This document shows positions 24,342-31,901 of a DNA stretch of 44,510 nucleotides, in pieces (the first letter of the stretch is position 1; each line of letters begins with the position of its first letter). Below the pieces are notes generated by a model. The model did no database searches and was not told where the DNA came from. It saw nothing but the letters and a program-made list of their open reading frames with translations. The position numbers and the translations under genes are program-made. Source of the DNA: Bacillota bacterium (lineage in GTDB: Bacteria; Bacillota; Clostridia; Clostridiales; Clostridiaceae); NCBI GenBank assembly GCA_023451395.1, contig JAEXZL010000169.1, positions 1 to 44,510 of the forward strand, in the 5' to 3' direction.

Positions 24342-25100
24342 CTACATAGTCATTATACCAAGCATATTAAGGCTATTAATAAAGGCATTTGCTATTGCTA
24401 CAAAGCCTATAGCCAATAGAAAACCTAGAATATATTTAGTAATTACCATCGAAGAACTTCTCTTTTGTGATACTCCAGCAATTACAGATATACCTATTAT
24501 CATCAAAACAATATTCCATATAGCAAAAGGGTTTATAAACTCCATAAAGCTAGTAAAAAATAAATCTTCAACAGGAATAGGATTATAGCCACCAGATATA
24601 AGTACATATAAAAAGTTAATAAATTCTCTTATAAGCAAAGGTATAAATGAGATTACATAAATACCATAATAAAACTTAAAATCCGCCTTACATTTGAATA
24701 TCATTCCAAAAATCCAGTAAAAAAAGGTTCCTATTATTGAAGAAAACGCAAACCCCACGAGAGTAGTTATTATTGAAATAGTAATCATAGTTACTGGATT
24801 GCTAAATATCCCTTGAAAAATCGAAAGTCCAATATCAGCACTGCCATTCCCAGTAGTCAGCCCTTCAATTGCATTGGCATCAAGAAAATAATCCATAAAG
24901 ATTACGTCCTTCAGTATGCTTAAAACCACTGAAGCAGAAGCCACCCAGGCAATTAAGCTAATATAATATTCCTTTGATAAAAAATCCTCAAATAGCTTTC
25001 TAGGTCTAATAAAAAAGAATTTTATTTTTTCACCAATTTCTAAGCTTCTTTCTTCATTTTCCTGGAAGTCCACGTTATTCATATTATTCAAATTATCCAT
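24342..25100 (-). CDS. Yip1-family integral membrane protein
   Basis: A 252 aa protein with an N-terminal soluble piece (about residues 1-40, including FFIRPRKLFEDFL, typical of bacterial YIP1 domains) and five hydrophobic segments: ISLIAWVASASVVLSILKDV, MITISIITTLVGFAFSSIIG, IYVISFIPLLIREFINFLYV, IWNIVLMIIGISVIAGVS and ILGFLLAIGFVAIANAFI. Function in bacteria is unknown. RBS AGGAGG is 6 bases before ATG. It is divergent from the small membrane gene at 25227. Confidence 0.75.
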   Translation of the reverse strand: MDNLNNMNNVDFQENEERSLEIGEKIKFFFIRPRKLFEDFLSKEYYISLIAWVASASVVLSILKDVIFMDYFLDANAIEGLTTGNGSADIGLSIFQGIFSNPVTMITISIITTLVGFAFSSIIGTFFYWIFGMIFKCKADFKFYYGIYVISFIPLLIREFINFLYVLISGGYNPIPVEDLFFTSFMEFINPFAIWNIVLMIIGISVIAGVSQKRSSSMVITKYILGFLLAIGFVAIANAFINSLNMLGIMTM

Positions 25101-25166
25101 ATAATACCTCCTAATACATATATGTCTATTATATATCTTTTTCCATCTTTGTGACTAGAATAATTT

Positions 25167-25194
25167 TTGACCTAAAGCAAATACTAGCTATGAT
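25167..25194 (+). promoter_or_regulatory. Promoter for the 25227 gene
   Basis: TTGACC (25167-25172), 16 bases, TATGAT (25189-25194), predicted start about 25 bases before the ATG at 25227. Confidence 0.6.
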
Positions 25195-25226
25195 TAACTA
25201 AAACAATCCATTTAAAGGAGAACTTC

Positions 25227-25568
25227 ATGGTGAAAGGAATGATAATCCTAATGAACTATCTATATCACATGAATCAAAGAAAAAAGGCTATAAATAATAT
25301 GCTATTAGGTGTTGCTATAGGCTCTGTTGCCACCTATCTTATAATAAACTATCTCAACAACAGAATAACTTTAAGCGATGAGGATTACTATGATTACTCT
25401 GTAGATGGCGGTGATCCAGATATAAATATTGCTCCAAACAGCAAAGTCTTTCAGGAAAATGAAGAGAAGTTTTCCGGAGGTGAAGGCTATATTGTAGTTC
25501 AACCTCTAGATGATAATAATAAAACAAACTTATCCACCACTAAGAGTGATAATGTAGAAACAATATAA
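25227..25568 (+). CDS. Small single-pass membrane protein, unknown function
   Basis: A 113 aa protein not recognised by family. There is one likely membrane segment at about residues 24-42 (MLLGVAIGSVATYLIINYL), preceded by a basic stretch NQRKKAINN, predicting cytoplasmic N-terminus. The tail is acidic and polar (LSDEDYYDYSVDGGDPD, EGYIVVQPLDDNN). The N-terminal plan, a glycine-rich membrane anchor after positive residues, resembles the YtxH-like protein encoded next. RBS AAAGGAG lies 6 bases before ATG. A terminator at 25584 closes it as a single-gene transcript. Reading frame, RBS, promoter and terminator make it real. Confidence 0.75.
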   Translation: MVKGMIILMNYLYHMNQRKKAINNMLLGVAIGSVATYLIINYLNNRITLSDEDYYDYSVDGGDPDINIAPNSKVFQENEEKFSGGEGYIVVQPLDDNNKTNLSTTKSDNVETI

Positions 25569-25583
25569 AACCTCCAATTTTTG

Positions 25584-25617
25584 CACATCCCTATATCAAG
25601 GTTTAGGGGTGTTTTTT
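25584..25617 (+). terminator. Terminator of the 25227 gene
   Basis: CACATCCCTA, 10-base loop, TAGGGGTG then TTTTTT, 15 bases after the stop codon. Confidence 0.8.
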
Positions 25618-25711
25618 ATTTCGAATAATTCACATTCTTTTCTTATTAATGAACATCTATTCAAAGTGTTTAACGGGGTGTAAACCTATTATTAACTATC
25701 CCTGTAATTTC

Positions 25712-25740
25712 TTGTAATCCCATAAGACACTAATTATAAT
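25712..25740 (+). promoter_or_regulatory. Promoter of the YtxH/DUF948-like pair
   Basis: TTGTAA (25712-25717), 17 bases, TATAAT (25735-25740), leaving a 5' leader of roughly 55 bases before the start at 25801. Confidence 0.65.
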
Positions 25741-25800
25741 AAACTCAACAGTTTATTCTTATAAAAATTTAAAAATTATCATATATTAAGGAGGATGTTT

Positions 25801-26322
25801 ATGTTATATAATGGTGTAGTTCATAAGATAAAAAAGGAAAAAAGAAGAATAGAAAGAAAGAACAATATGAAGAAGCTTGCACTTATTGGTGTAGGTGCAG
25901 CTATAGGTTCTGCCGCTGCAGCTCTAGCTACACCTAAAAAAGGTGAGGATTTAAGAAAGGATTTAAAAAAGGGTTATAAGGACGCGGTATATAATCTTAA
26001 GTTTAAAGCTGAAGAGGTTAAGGAGCAAGTTAAGGATACCATAGATGAAAACAAAGCTAAAATTAACAAGATAAAATCCGCTGCTAAAGATACTAAAGAG
26101 GAACTGAGCAGCGTTGTTAAAGAAAAAGCCAAGGACGTTAAAAATGATGTAGAAAGCAATATTCAAGCAGAAAAAGATATTAAAGAAGGAAACATCGATT
26201 ATAAGATGGCTCAAGTTTCCGAAACTCTTGAAAATGATGGCAAGGTGGTTGCAGAAGATGTTCAAGAAACAAAGGATGATCTATATAAAACTGTTAAGGA
26301 TGTAAAGTCTGACTTGAGATAG
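25801..26322 (+). CDS. YtxH-like envelope/stress protein
   Basis: A 173 aa protein with a glycine/alanine-rich hydrophobic segment at about residues 23-44 (KKLALIGVGAAIGSAAAALA) followed by TPKKGEDLRKDLKKG, the pattern of YtxH-domain proteins. The rest is a highly charged, lysine- and glutamate-rich helix with heptad spacing (VKEQVKDTIDENKAKINK and onward), likely coiled-coil. Start is ATG 25801: AAGGAGG lies 6 bases upstream, while the ATG at 25795 abuts the RBS. It lies 26 bases before the DUF948-like gene and is probably co-transcribed. YtxH proteins are linked to general stress in Bacillus; the role here is inferred. Confidence 0.82.
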   Translation: MLYNGVVHKIKKEKRRIERKNNMKKLALIGVGAAIGSAAAALATPKKGEDLRKDLKKGYKDAVYNLKFKAEEVKEQVKDTIDENKAKINKIKSAAKDTKEELSSVVKEKAKDVKNDVESNIQAEKDIKEGNIDYKMAQVSETLENDGKVVAEDVQETKDDLYKTVKDVKSDLR

Positions 26323-26348
26323 TCAGGACTTAAATGAGGTAACCATAT

Positions 26349-26765
26349 ATGGATATGACTATTTCTTTACGAGAACTTCTTTTTGTGATTCTATTTATCG
26401 CGCTAATAGCAGCAGTAGTATATCTTATAATAACCTTAAAAAATATAAGCACTGCAGTTAAAAGTGTAACTTTACTTGTTGACAGCAATTCAGCTAATTT
26501 AACGGAAATTATAGACTCTCTACCTAAGATAGCAAAAAATCTCAAAGAAACCACAGATAAAGCTCCAGAGATAATGGAAAATATAAACTCTGTAGTTTCA
26601 GATGTAAGAGGAAGTGTTGATACTGTAACAGATACAGTAGATGTGGTGGGAGCAGCAGTAAGCAAGACAACCTTAGATATCACAGAAAAAGCTGACATTG
26701 TTACTCAATATATAAGCCTAGGTGCCGAGATTGTAAGAAGTATAATTGAGGCCTTAAAAAAATAA
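26349..26765 (+). CDS. DUF948-like membrane-anchored coiled-coil protein
   Basis: A 138 aa protein with one N-terminal membrane segment (LLFVILFIALIAAVVYLIITL, about residues 10-30) and a long amphipathic helical tail (SNSANLTEIIDSLPKIAKNL, DKAPEIMENINSVVSDVRGS). This layout matches DUF948 proteins, often encoded next to YtxH genes, as here. Function unknown. A GAGGT RBS lies 9 bases before ATG 26349, and a second ATG follows two codons later. It ends before a terminator shared with the response regulator. Confidence 0.75.
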   Translation: MDMTISLRELLFVILFIALIAAVVYLIITLKNISTAVKSVTLLVDSNSANLTEIIDSLPKIAKNLKETTDKAPEIMENINSVVSDVRGSVDTVTDTVDVVGAAVSKTTLDITEKADIVTQYISLGAEIVRSIIEALKK

Positions 26766-26773
26766 TTATATAA

Positions 26774-26812
26774 GCATAAAAAATCAGGTTCCTTGAACCT
26801 GATTTTTTATGC
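26774..26812. terminator. Bidirectional terminator, overlapping response regulator stop
   Basis: An 18 bp perfect stem, GCATAAAAAATCAGGTTC with its complement, and a CTT loop. It contains the stop region of the minus-strand gene at 26807 and lies 8 bases after the plus-strand stop at 26765. Confidence 0.88.
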
Positions 26813-27502
26813 CCCTATGAATTTATAGCCAATCTTATGGATTGTAACTATATATTTAGGATTTCTGGAGTTATCCTCAATCTTATTGCGAAGATTTTTG
26901 ATGTGTGAATCAATCACTCTGTCATATCCATCATAATCATGCTTCATTACCTGTTCCAGTATCTCTTCTCTGGTGAACACCTTATTAGGATTGGTAGCTA
27001 AAAGTCTTAGAATTCGATATTCTGTAAAGGTTAAGTTAATCCTACGCCCCTTCTTTTTCACTACCTTGGTGCTAAAGTCAATGTACAAGTCATCTCCGTT
27101 ATAGTTAACTATTTCTTGGATGTCATGCTTCTTTTCCTCTATATTCTTAATGATAGAATTCACCTTTAACACTAGCTGTCTATGGTTGAAGGGTTTTAAT
27201 ATATATCCATCCTTCTCCCCAATATCCTTTAGTGCATTTTCTTCATCGTCCATTTCTTTAAGTGCTATGACAGGCGCTATTGTATCATAGTATTTGCTCT
27301 TTAGTATCTGATTCTTAAAGTCTGTTATTAGGCATTCTTCCATTATTATAAGAGTAATCTCCAGCATGCTGCAGATCCCCGAAGCACCTTCAGCTGAGTA
27401 GGCCTTATAAACAATATAGCCTTCTCTCTGCAAATGTGTTTCAATTGATTCTACAACCTTCGTCTCACTGTCTACCACTAAAATTTTTCGTGGGATTACC
27501 AT
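26807..27502 (-). CDS. OmpR-family response regulator with degenerate receiver
   Basis: A 231 aa transcription regulator. The N-terminal receiver (about 5-118) begins RKILVVDSETK. Its key residues are altered: the acidic pair is D11-S12 rather than two acids, the phospho-acceptor position in LIIMEECL is E55 instead of Asp, and the conserved Thr/Ser is replaced near VIALKE. The switch lysine is kept in YILKPF. The C-terminal winged helix (about 130-231) is intact (LTFTEYRILRLLATNPNKV, DSHIKNLRNKIED, IHKIGYKFIG). It is likely phosphorylation-independent, perhaps locked by the Glu mimic (inference). No histidine kinase is adjacent. RBS AGGAGGACAAT precedes ATG. Confidence 0.88.
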   Translation of the reverse strand: MVIPRKILVVDSETKVVESIETHLQREGYIVYKAYSAEGASGICSMLEITLIIMEECLITDFKNQILKSKYYDTIAPVIALKEMDDEENALKDIGEKDGYILKPFNHRQLVLKVNSIIKNIEEKKHDIQEIVNYNGDDLYIDFSTKVVKKKGRRINLTFTEYRILRLLATNPNKVFTREEILEQVMKHDYDGYDRVIDSHIKNLRNKIEDNSRNPKYIVTIHKIGYKFIGA

Positions 27503-27574
27503 ATTGTCCTCCTCTTCTGTCTGAAATTTACCTATTATATACTATCATATATTTATGAACAAATTATGGAGAAA

Positions 27575-27620
27575 AAAAACAATACTGCTAAATATTTTTA
27601 AATAATATAGCAATATTGTT
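27575..27620 (-). terminator. Terminator of the amino acid ABC transporter operon
   Basis: Minus strand AACAATATTGCTA, loop, TAGCAGTATTGTT (one mismatch) then TTTTTTTTCTCC, about 60 bases after the ATPase stop. Confidence 0.75.
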
Positions 27621-27678
27621 GTACTATAAAGATTATTTTATATACATATAATTAATTTCCTTCATAAAATATACATAT

Positions 27679-28404
27679 TTAATGAAGAACTTTTCCAAGA
27701 AAATCCTTTGTTCTTAAATTCTTAGGAGTGGTAAATATATCTTCAGGCTTACCCTCTTCTACTATCATACCTTCATCCATAAAGATAACCCTATCAGCCA
27801 CCTCTTTAGCAAATCCCATCTCATGGGTAACCACAACCATTGTCATGCCTTCCGCAGCCAATTCTTTCATTACATTTAAGACCTCTCCTACCATTTCAGG
27901 ATCTAAAGCTGAGGTAGGTTCATCAAAAAGCATAACCTCTGGCTCCATAGCTAGTGCTCTAGCTATAGCAATTCTCTGCTTCTGTCCTCCAGAAAGCTTA
28001 TTAGGATAACTCTTTGCCTTATCCTCTAGCCCTATCTTCTTTAATAGCTTAAAAGCTATTTTTTCCGCTTCTTCTTTGCTCATATTCTTAACATTCATAG
28101 GAGCAAGAGTTATATTTTCTAGAACTGTTTTATGAGGAAAGAGATTAAAATGTTGAAATACCATCCCCATATTCTCACGAACTTTATTTATATTTATTTT
28201 TTTATCGGTAATATTTTTATCTTTAAATACTATACTTCCTCCAGAGGGTACTTCTAATAGGTTCATGCAGCGAAGAAGAGTACTCTTTCCTGAACCACTA
28301 GGTCCAATAATAACAAGGACCTCTCCTTTTTTTACCTCTTCATTTATTCCCTTCAAAACCTCAAGACCTCCAAAGGATTTTTTTAAATCTTTAATTTTTA
28401 TCAC
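27679..28404 (-). CDS. Polar amino acid ABC transporter ATP-binding protein (GlnQ/ArtP-type)
   Basis: Energises amino acid uptake. The 241 aa protein has Walker A GPSGSGKSTLLRC, the Q-loop at GMVFQHFNLFPH, ABC signature LSGGQKQRIAIARALA, Walker B VMLFDEPTSALDP and switch His in VVVTHEMGFA. The NLFPHKTVLENI and YPNKLSGGQKQRI blocks are typical of the polar amino acid family. It starts with GTG 28404, inside the last codons of the permease gene (14-base overlap), so translation is coupled. Confidence 0.96.
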   Translation of the reverse strand: MIKIKDLKKSFGGLEVLKGINEEVKKGEVLVIIGPSGSGKSTLLRCMNLLEVPSGGSIVFKDKNITDKKININKVRENMGMVFQHFNLFPHKTVLENITLAPMNVKNMSKEEAEKIAFKLLKKIGLEDKAKSYPNKLSGGQKQRIAIARALAMEPEVMLFDEPTSALDPEMVGEVLNVMKELAAEGMTMVVVTHEMGFAKEVADRVIFMDEGMIVEEGKPEDIFTTPKNLRTKDFLGKVLH

Positions 28405-29047
28405 TAACCTTCAGTCTCCTTTCAACTATTCCCAGCAATTTTGATAAAGTAAAGGTCATAACAAAGTATATAATAGCTGCCACTAAAAGCGGCTCAAAGG
28501 GAATAAAGGTATTTCCTCTAACAGTGTTTGTATTATACATAAGCTCATGAATTCCTATTACAGAAACAATGGAGGATTCCTTTATCACTACGATAAATTC
28601 ATTGCCTAAGGCTGGGAGTATATTTTTAAAGGCCTGGGGTATGATAACATGCCTCATAGCCTGTGCTCCTGTCATTCCCAAGCTTCTAGAGGCTTCCATT
28701 TGACCACTATCTACAGCATTTATTCCTGCCCTTATAATCTCAGCTACATAAGCAGCACTATTTAAAGAAAGGGCTATTATTCCCGCTACATTGGCAGGTA
28801 TATCAAGGCCTATAGCAAAAAGACCATAATAAATTATATAAAGCTGTACAAGAAGTGGGGTCCCCCTTACAAACTCCACATAGGCACTTGCTATTACTTT
28901 TAATAGCTTTATCCTGGAAAGTTTCATTAGGGATAATAAAAGTCCTAGTATTGTTCCAAAAATTACTGTAAAAAAAGCCAAAAACAATGTTATTTTTGCT
29001 CCCTCTATAAAGAAGCCTTGATATTTAGATAAAAAACCGAAATCCAT
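28391..29047 (-). CDS. Amino acid ABC transporter permease (HisM/GlnP family)
   Basis: Integral membrane subunit of the polar amino acid importer, 218 aa with about five hydrophobic helices. Family signatures are VEFVRGTPLLVQLYIIYYG and the cytoplasmic EAA loop AEIIRAGINAVDSGQMEASRSLG, completed by IIPQAFKNILPALGNEF. It is probably a homodimeric permease because only one permease gene is present. It lies 9 bases after the binding protein gene. Confidence 0.96.
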   Translation of the reverse strand: MDFGFLSKYQGFFIEGAKITLFLAFFTVIFGTILGLLLSLMKLSRIKLLKVIASAYVEFVRGTPLLVQLYIIYYGLFAIGLDIPANVAGIIALSLNSAAYVAEIIRAGINAVDSGQMEASRSLGMTGAQAMRHVIIPQAFKNILPALGNEFIVVIKESSIVSVIGIHELMYNTNTVRGNTFIPFEPLLVAAIIYFVMTFTLSKLLGIVERRLKVSDKN

Positions 29048-29055
29048 AATTTCTC

Positions 29056-29889
29056 CTATTCTTCTCCTTCAACCAGCTCATTAGCATCTATGACAAATTG
29101 ATCTATTTTTCCTTCTGACTTTAAACCAGTTAATATCTTGTTTAATTCAGCAACTAAGTCATCTGAACCCTTCTTAACAGCAACAGCTGCTCCCTTTTCT
29201 TCCTCTGGCACTTCAAATTGGAAGGTAGCCACTGTTAAGTCACTATTTGCTTTAGCATAAGAGTCCGCTACAGTATTTTCTACAGCTACTGCTTCCACCT
29301 TACCAGTCTTTAGCTGAAGTACTAAATCAGGTATCTTAGCTAAGCCTACCACTTGAGCATCCTTAATCTGTTCTGTTACCATATCTTCCTGGATGGTAGA
29401 TTTCTGAGCCCCTACTTTTAGTCCTGTAAGAGCCTCTATTCCTGTATACTTATCCTTGTCCTCAGCTCTTATTAATAAGGTTTGTTCAGCCATATAGTAA
29501 ATCTCTGAAAAATCAACCTTCTCAGCTCTTTCAGCTGTAGGATTCATCCCTGCAAACACTGCATCTACTGCTCCTGCATTCAATGCTGTTAATAGACCTT
29601 CAAAATCCATGTCCTTAATTTCCAGCTTCACGCCTAAAGCATCTGCTATAGCCTTTGCAATCTCTATGTCAAATCCAACTATTTCATCCTTACCGTCAAT
29701 CTCTTTATGGAACTCATAGGGTGGAAAATCTGCGCTTGTACCAATTACAAACTTACCAGAAGCTTTAATTTTTTCCAAAGCACTCTGTTTTTCTCCCTGA
29801 TTATTTGTATTTCCGCAGGCAGCTAAAGAAACAGCCATAACAGAGGTAATTAACACTGATATTACCTTTTTAAAAAGTCCCTTTTTCAT
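29056..29889 (-). CDS. Amino acid ABC transporter substrate-binding lipoprotein
   Basis: The 277 aa extracellular receptor of the importer. The signal sequence MKKGLFKKVISVLITSVMAV ends in lipobox LAAC, with the lipidated Cys at about residue 25. The mature part has the SBP family 3 pattern: IGTSADFPPYEFH, FDIEIAKAIADALG, GLLTALNAGAVDAVFAGMNP, and RAEKVDFSEIYY. The ligand is a polar amino acid, not resolved by eye; the palindrome upstream could hint at an arginine-linked regulator. It is first in the operon. Confidence 0.95.
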   Translation of the reverse strand: MKKGLFKKVISVLITSVMAVSLAACGNTNNQGEKQSALEKIKASGKFVIGTSADFPPYEFHKEIDGKDEIVGFDIEIAKAIADALGVKLEIKDMDFEGLLTALNAGAVDAVFAGMNPTAERAEKVDFSEIYYMAEQTLLIRAEDKDKYTGIEALTGLKVGAQKSTIQEDMVTEQIKDAQVVGLAKIPDLVLQLKTGKVEAVAVENTVADSYAKANSDLTVATFQFEVPEEEKGAAVAVKKGSDDLVAELNKILTGLKSEGKIDQFVIDANELVEGEE

Positions 29890-29930
29890 TTATATCTCCC
29901 CTTTTCTTAAAAATCAATAATCTCTAAAAG

Positions 29931-29976
29931 TATATGTATAATTATACATATATTCTTTATATTTATGCAATACCCT
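29931..29976 (-). promoter_or_regulatory. Promoter with overlapping palindromic operator for the amino acid ABC operon
   Basis: The 22 bases at 29931-29952 are a perfect palindrome, with arms TATATGTATAA. The minus-strand -10 TATAAT lies inside it, with TTGCAT as a possible -35 18 bases upstream. A dyad covering the -10 suggests a repressor site; the TGTATAATTATACA core is similar in form to ArgR-type boxes, but I cannot confirm the factor. Confidence 0.5.
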
Positions 29977-30000
29977 TAAATAAATTTATTAATATTTATA

Positions 30001-30016
30001 AAGTAAATGTTTACTT
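30001..30016. repeat. Short inverted repeat upstream of the ABC operon
   Basis: AAGTAAA-TG-TTTACTT, arms of 7 with a 2-base spacer, about 50 bases upstream of the palindromic promoter. It may be a second operator. The rest of the 29890-30272 gap holds only this, the promoter and the terminator at 30218. Confidence 0.35.
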
Positions 30017-30217
30017 GTGCAATCACAAAGATTATAAGGCCTATATATTGATAATGTGATAATAAACATCTATCTAAAACTTTAATATTTGAGTTTAAAA
30101 TAATAAAGGTGCATATTAATACACTATACTTTCAATAAAATTCATTTTTACAACTAATACCTAATGATAACTTAAGGACAGAAAAATACCCTCTAGGAGC
30201 TTTTCAGGGAAAAGTAA

Positions 30218-30253
30218 AAGCAGCATGATATAACTTCATATATCAAGCTGCTT
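30218..30253 (-). terminator. Terminator of the CBS-domain protein gene
   Basis: Minus strand AAGCAGC, TTGATATATG loop region with inner ATATC pairing, GCTGCTT then TTACTTTT, about 20 bases after the stop at 30273. Confidence 0.75.
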
Positions 30254-30272
30254 ACATTACACTTCAAATAAA

Positions 30273-31577
30273 TTATTTGATTTTACTTTTTGACCCTTGA
30301 TAGACCATCTTTACCTTCTCAATCCTGTTATTCTTAATTTCCTCCACAAAGAAGGTTACATTTTTTAAAGTTAGCTCTTCCTTTTCCATAGGGAGCCTTC
30401 CCAGCCTTTCAATGATAAAGCCTCCCAAGGTTTCTACATTGGCAGATTTAATATTTAGATGAAAATATCTATTAAAATCTTCTAGAGGTATTAGTCCATA
30501 TACCTGAAAGGTAAAATCATCAATTTTTTTAATGAGATCGTCATTCTCATCATATTCATCAGAAATATTACCCATAACCTCTTCCACCAAATCCTCCATA
30601 GTAAGTATACCAGAAAAGCCACCGTACTCATCTATCAACAAAGCCATATGAACCTTGTTAGCTTTAAGCTCAGTAAAAATCTTATCTATGTTTTTATTCT
30701 CATGAACAAAATATGGTTCTCTGATTATTTCTCTTAGATTTATGGAATTTTTATCTTTTCTTATTCTTCTAAATAAATCCTTTAGGTATATAACACCTAT
30801 GATATTGTCAAGCTCCTCTTCATATACCGGTATTCTGGAATATTGACTTTCAAGGAGACTGTCAATTATTTCTTCAGTGCCATCCTGAATGTCTACCATA
30901 AAGACCTCACGTCTTGGTATCATAATTTGCTTTGCTAAAATATCATCAAACTTAAATATTCCTTCAAGCATATTTTTTTCTTCAGAGTTTATTACTCCTG
31001 TTTCTTCACCAGCTTGAATAAGAGCCCTAATCTCCTCCTCAGATACCTTCTCCTCCAAATCATCACTATCAATACCAAATAATCTTACCAACAGATTTGT
31101 TGAACCGGATAGTATCTTTATAAATGGAAGAGCTACCTTAGAAATCCATACTATAGGTCTTATAGAAGCCATAGCTATTTTCTCTGCCTTTTGAAGAGCT
31201 AACCTCTTTGGAAAAAGCTCACAAAAAACCAGTGTAATATAGGTAAGGCAAAGAGTTACTACTACCAAGGAAATCTGATAGGCATAAGGAATTTTATCCT
31301 CTAAAACCGCTGCCAGCTCTGTAGCAATCCCTGTAGCTGCAGAAGCACTGGCAAAAAAACCTGCCAAGGTTATTCCTACCTGGATGGTTGATAAAAGCTT
31401 GGTAGGTTCTTGAAGCACCCTTTGAAGGAGCTGTGCTTTTACATTACCCTGGGATGCTAAAATTTTTATCCTATTATTATTAATGGAAACAAAGGCCATT
31501 TCCGCTGCTGCAAAAAATGCATTCACAAAAGTTAAAATCAATATAAGTAGTAGCTGCGGTAGTATATTACCTTCCAA
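30273..31577 (-). CDS. CNNM/CorC-HlyC family membrane protein with CBS pair
   Basis: A 434 aa protein of the hemolysin-C/CNNM group, linked to Mg/Co ion efflux. Order: N-terminal DUF21 transmembrane domain (about 1-190; FVNAFFAAAEMAFVSIN and VGITLAGFFASASAATG signatures), CBS pair (about 200-345; MIPRREVFMVDIQDG and VHMALLIDEYGGFSGILTMEDLVEE) and C-terminal CorC_HlyC transporter-associated domain (LNIKSANVETLGGFIIERLG). Start is TTG 31577 with GAGGTG upstream; the exact start is the only doubt. It stands alone between terminators. Confidence 0.93.
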   Translation of the reverse strand: MEGNILPQLLLILILTFVNAFFAAAEMAFVSINNNRIKILASQGNVKAQLLQRVLQEPTKLLSTIQVGITLAGFFASASAATGIATELAAVLEDKIPYAYQISLVVVTLCLTYITLVFCELFPKRLALQKAEKIAMASIRPIVWISKVALPFIKILSGSTNLLVRLFGIDSDDLEEKVSEEEIRALIQAGEETGVINSEEKNMLEGIFKFDDILAKQIMIPRREVFMVDIQDGTEEIIDSLLESQYSRIPVYEEELDNIIGVIYLKDLFRRIRKDKNSINLREIIREPYFVHENKNIDKIFTELKANKVHMALLIDEYGGFSGILTMEDLVEEVMGNISDEYDENDDLIKKIDDFTFQVYGLIPLEDFNRYFHLNIKSANVETLGGFIIERLGRLPMEKEELTLKNVTFFVEEIKNNRIEKVKMVYQGSKSKIK

Positions 31578-31901
31578 AATTACAACACCTCTCTAATATA
31601 CGAATAGTTATTTTAAACCACTTCTTACTAAAAATAATATAGTATTATAGATTATATCATCTTTTAAAGTCTTATAGCGAAATTTATAGTTAAATTTATT
31701 ATTTTTTAAATTTCTTGTAATTTATTCTCTTAAAGCAAAATTTATAAAAAGTTTTCAAAGTCTATGGAAGGGCGATTATATCATGGTTTTCAGATAAATA
31801 TAAACTTGCATAGTGGGAGATACTATGTTATAGTTAGTTGTTCAATAGCGAATAATATACATTATTAGTATTTGATAATAGAAAAAAAGTGAGGATAGTA
31901 A
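31578..31901. other. Non-coding gap upstream of the helicase
   Basis: A 324-base AT-rich gap between divergent genes. The only feature I can support is a hairpin CATAGT-GGGAGAT-ACTATG at 31809-31827, inside the presumed leader of the helicase gene, extended by AACT/AGTT. No confident promoter was found. A long structured leader would be in keeping with cold-regulated helicases (inference). Confidence 0.4.

Noticed and set aside
26330..26698. 122-codon open frame opposite the DUF948-like gene
   Set aside because: It lies antisense to the plus-strand gene with RBS and membrane anchor; composition is low-complexity (T, S, V) as expected for a shadow frame.
30015..30028. CRP-like TGTGCAATCACA site
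   Set aside because: The match is short and the spacing does not equal the CRP consensus; clostridia mostly lack classical CRP control, so it is probably chance.
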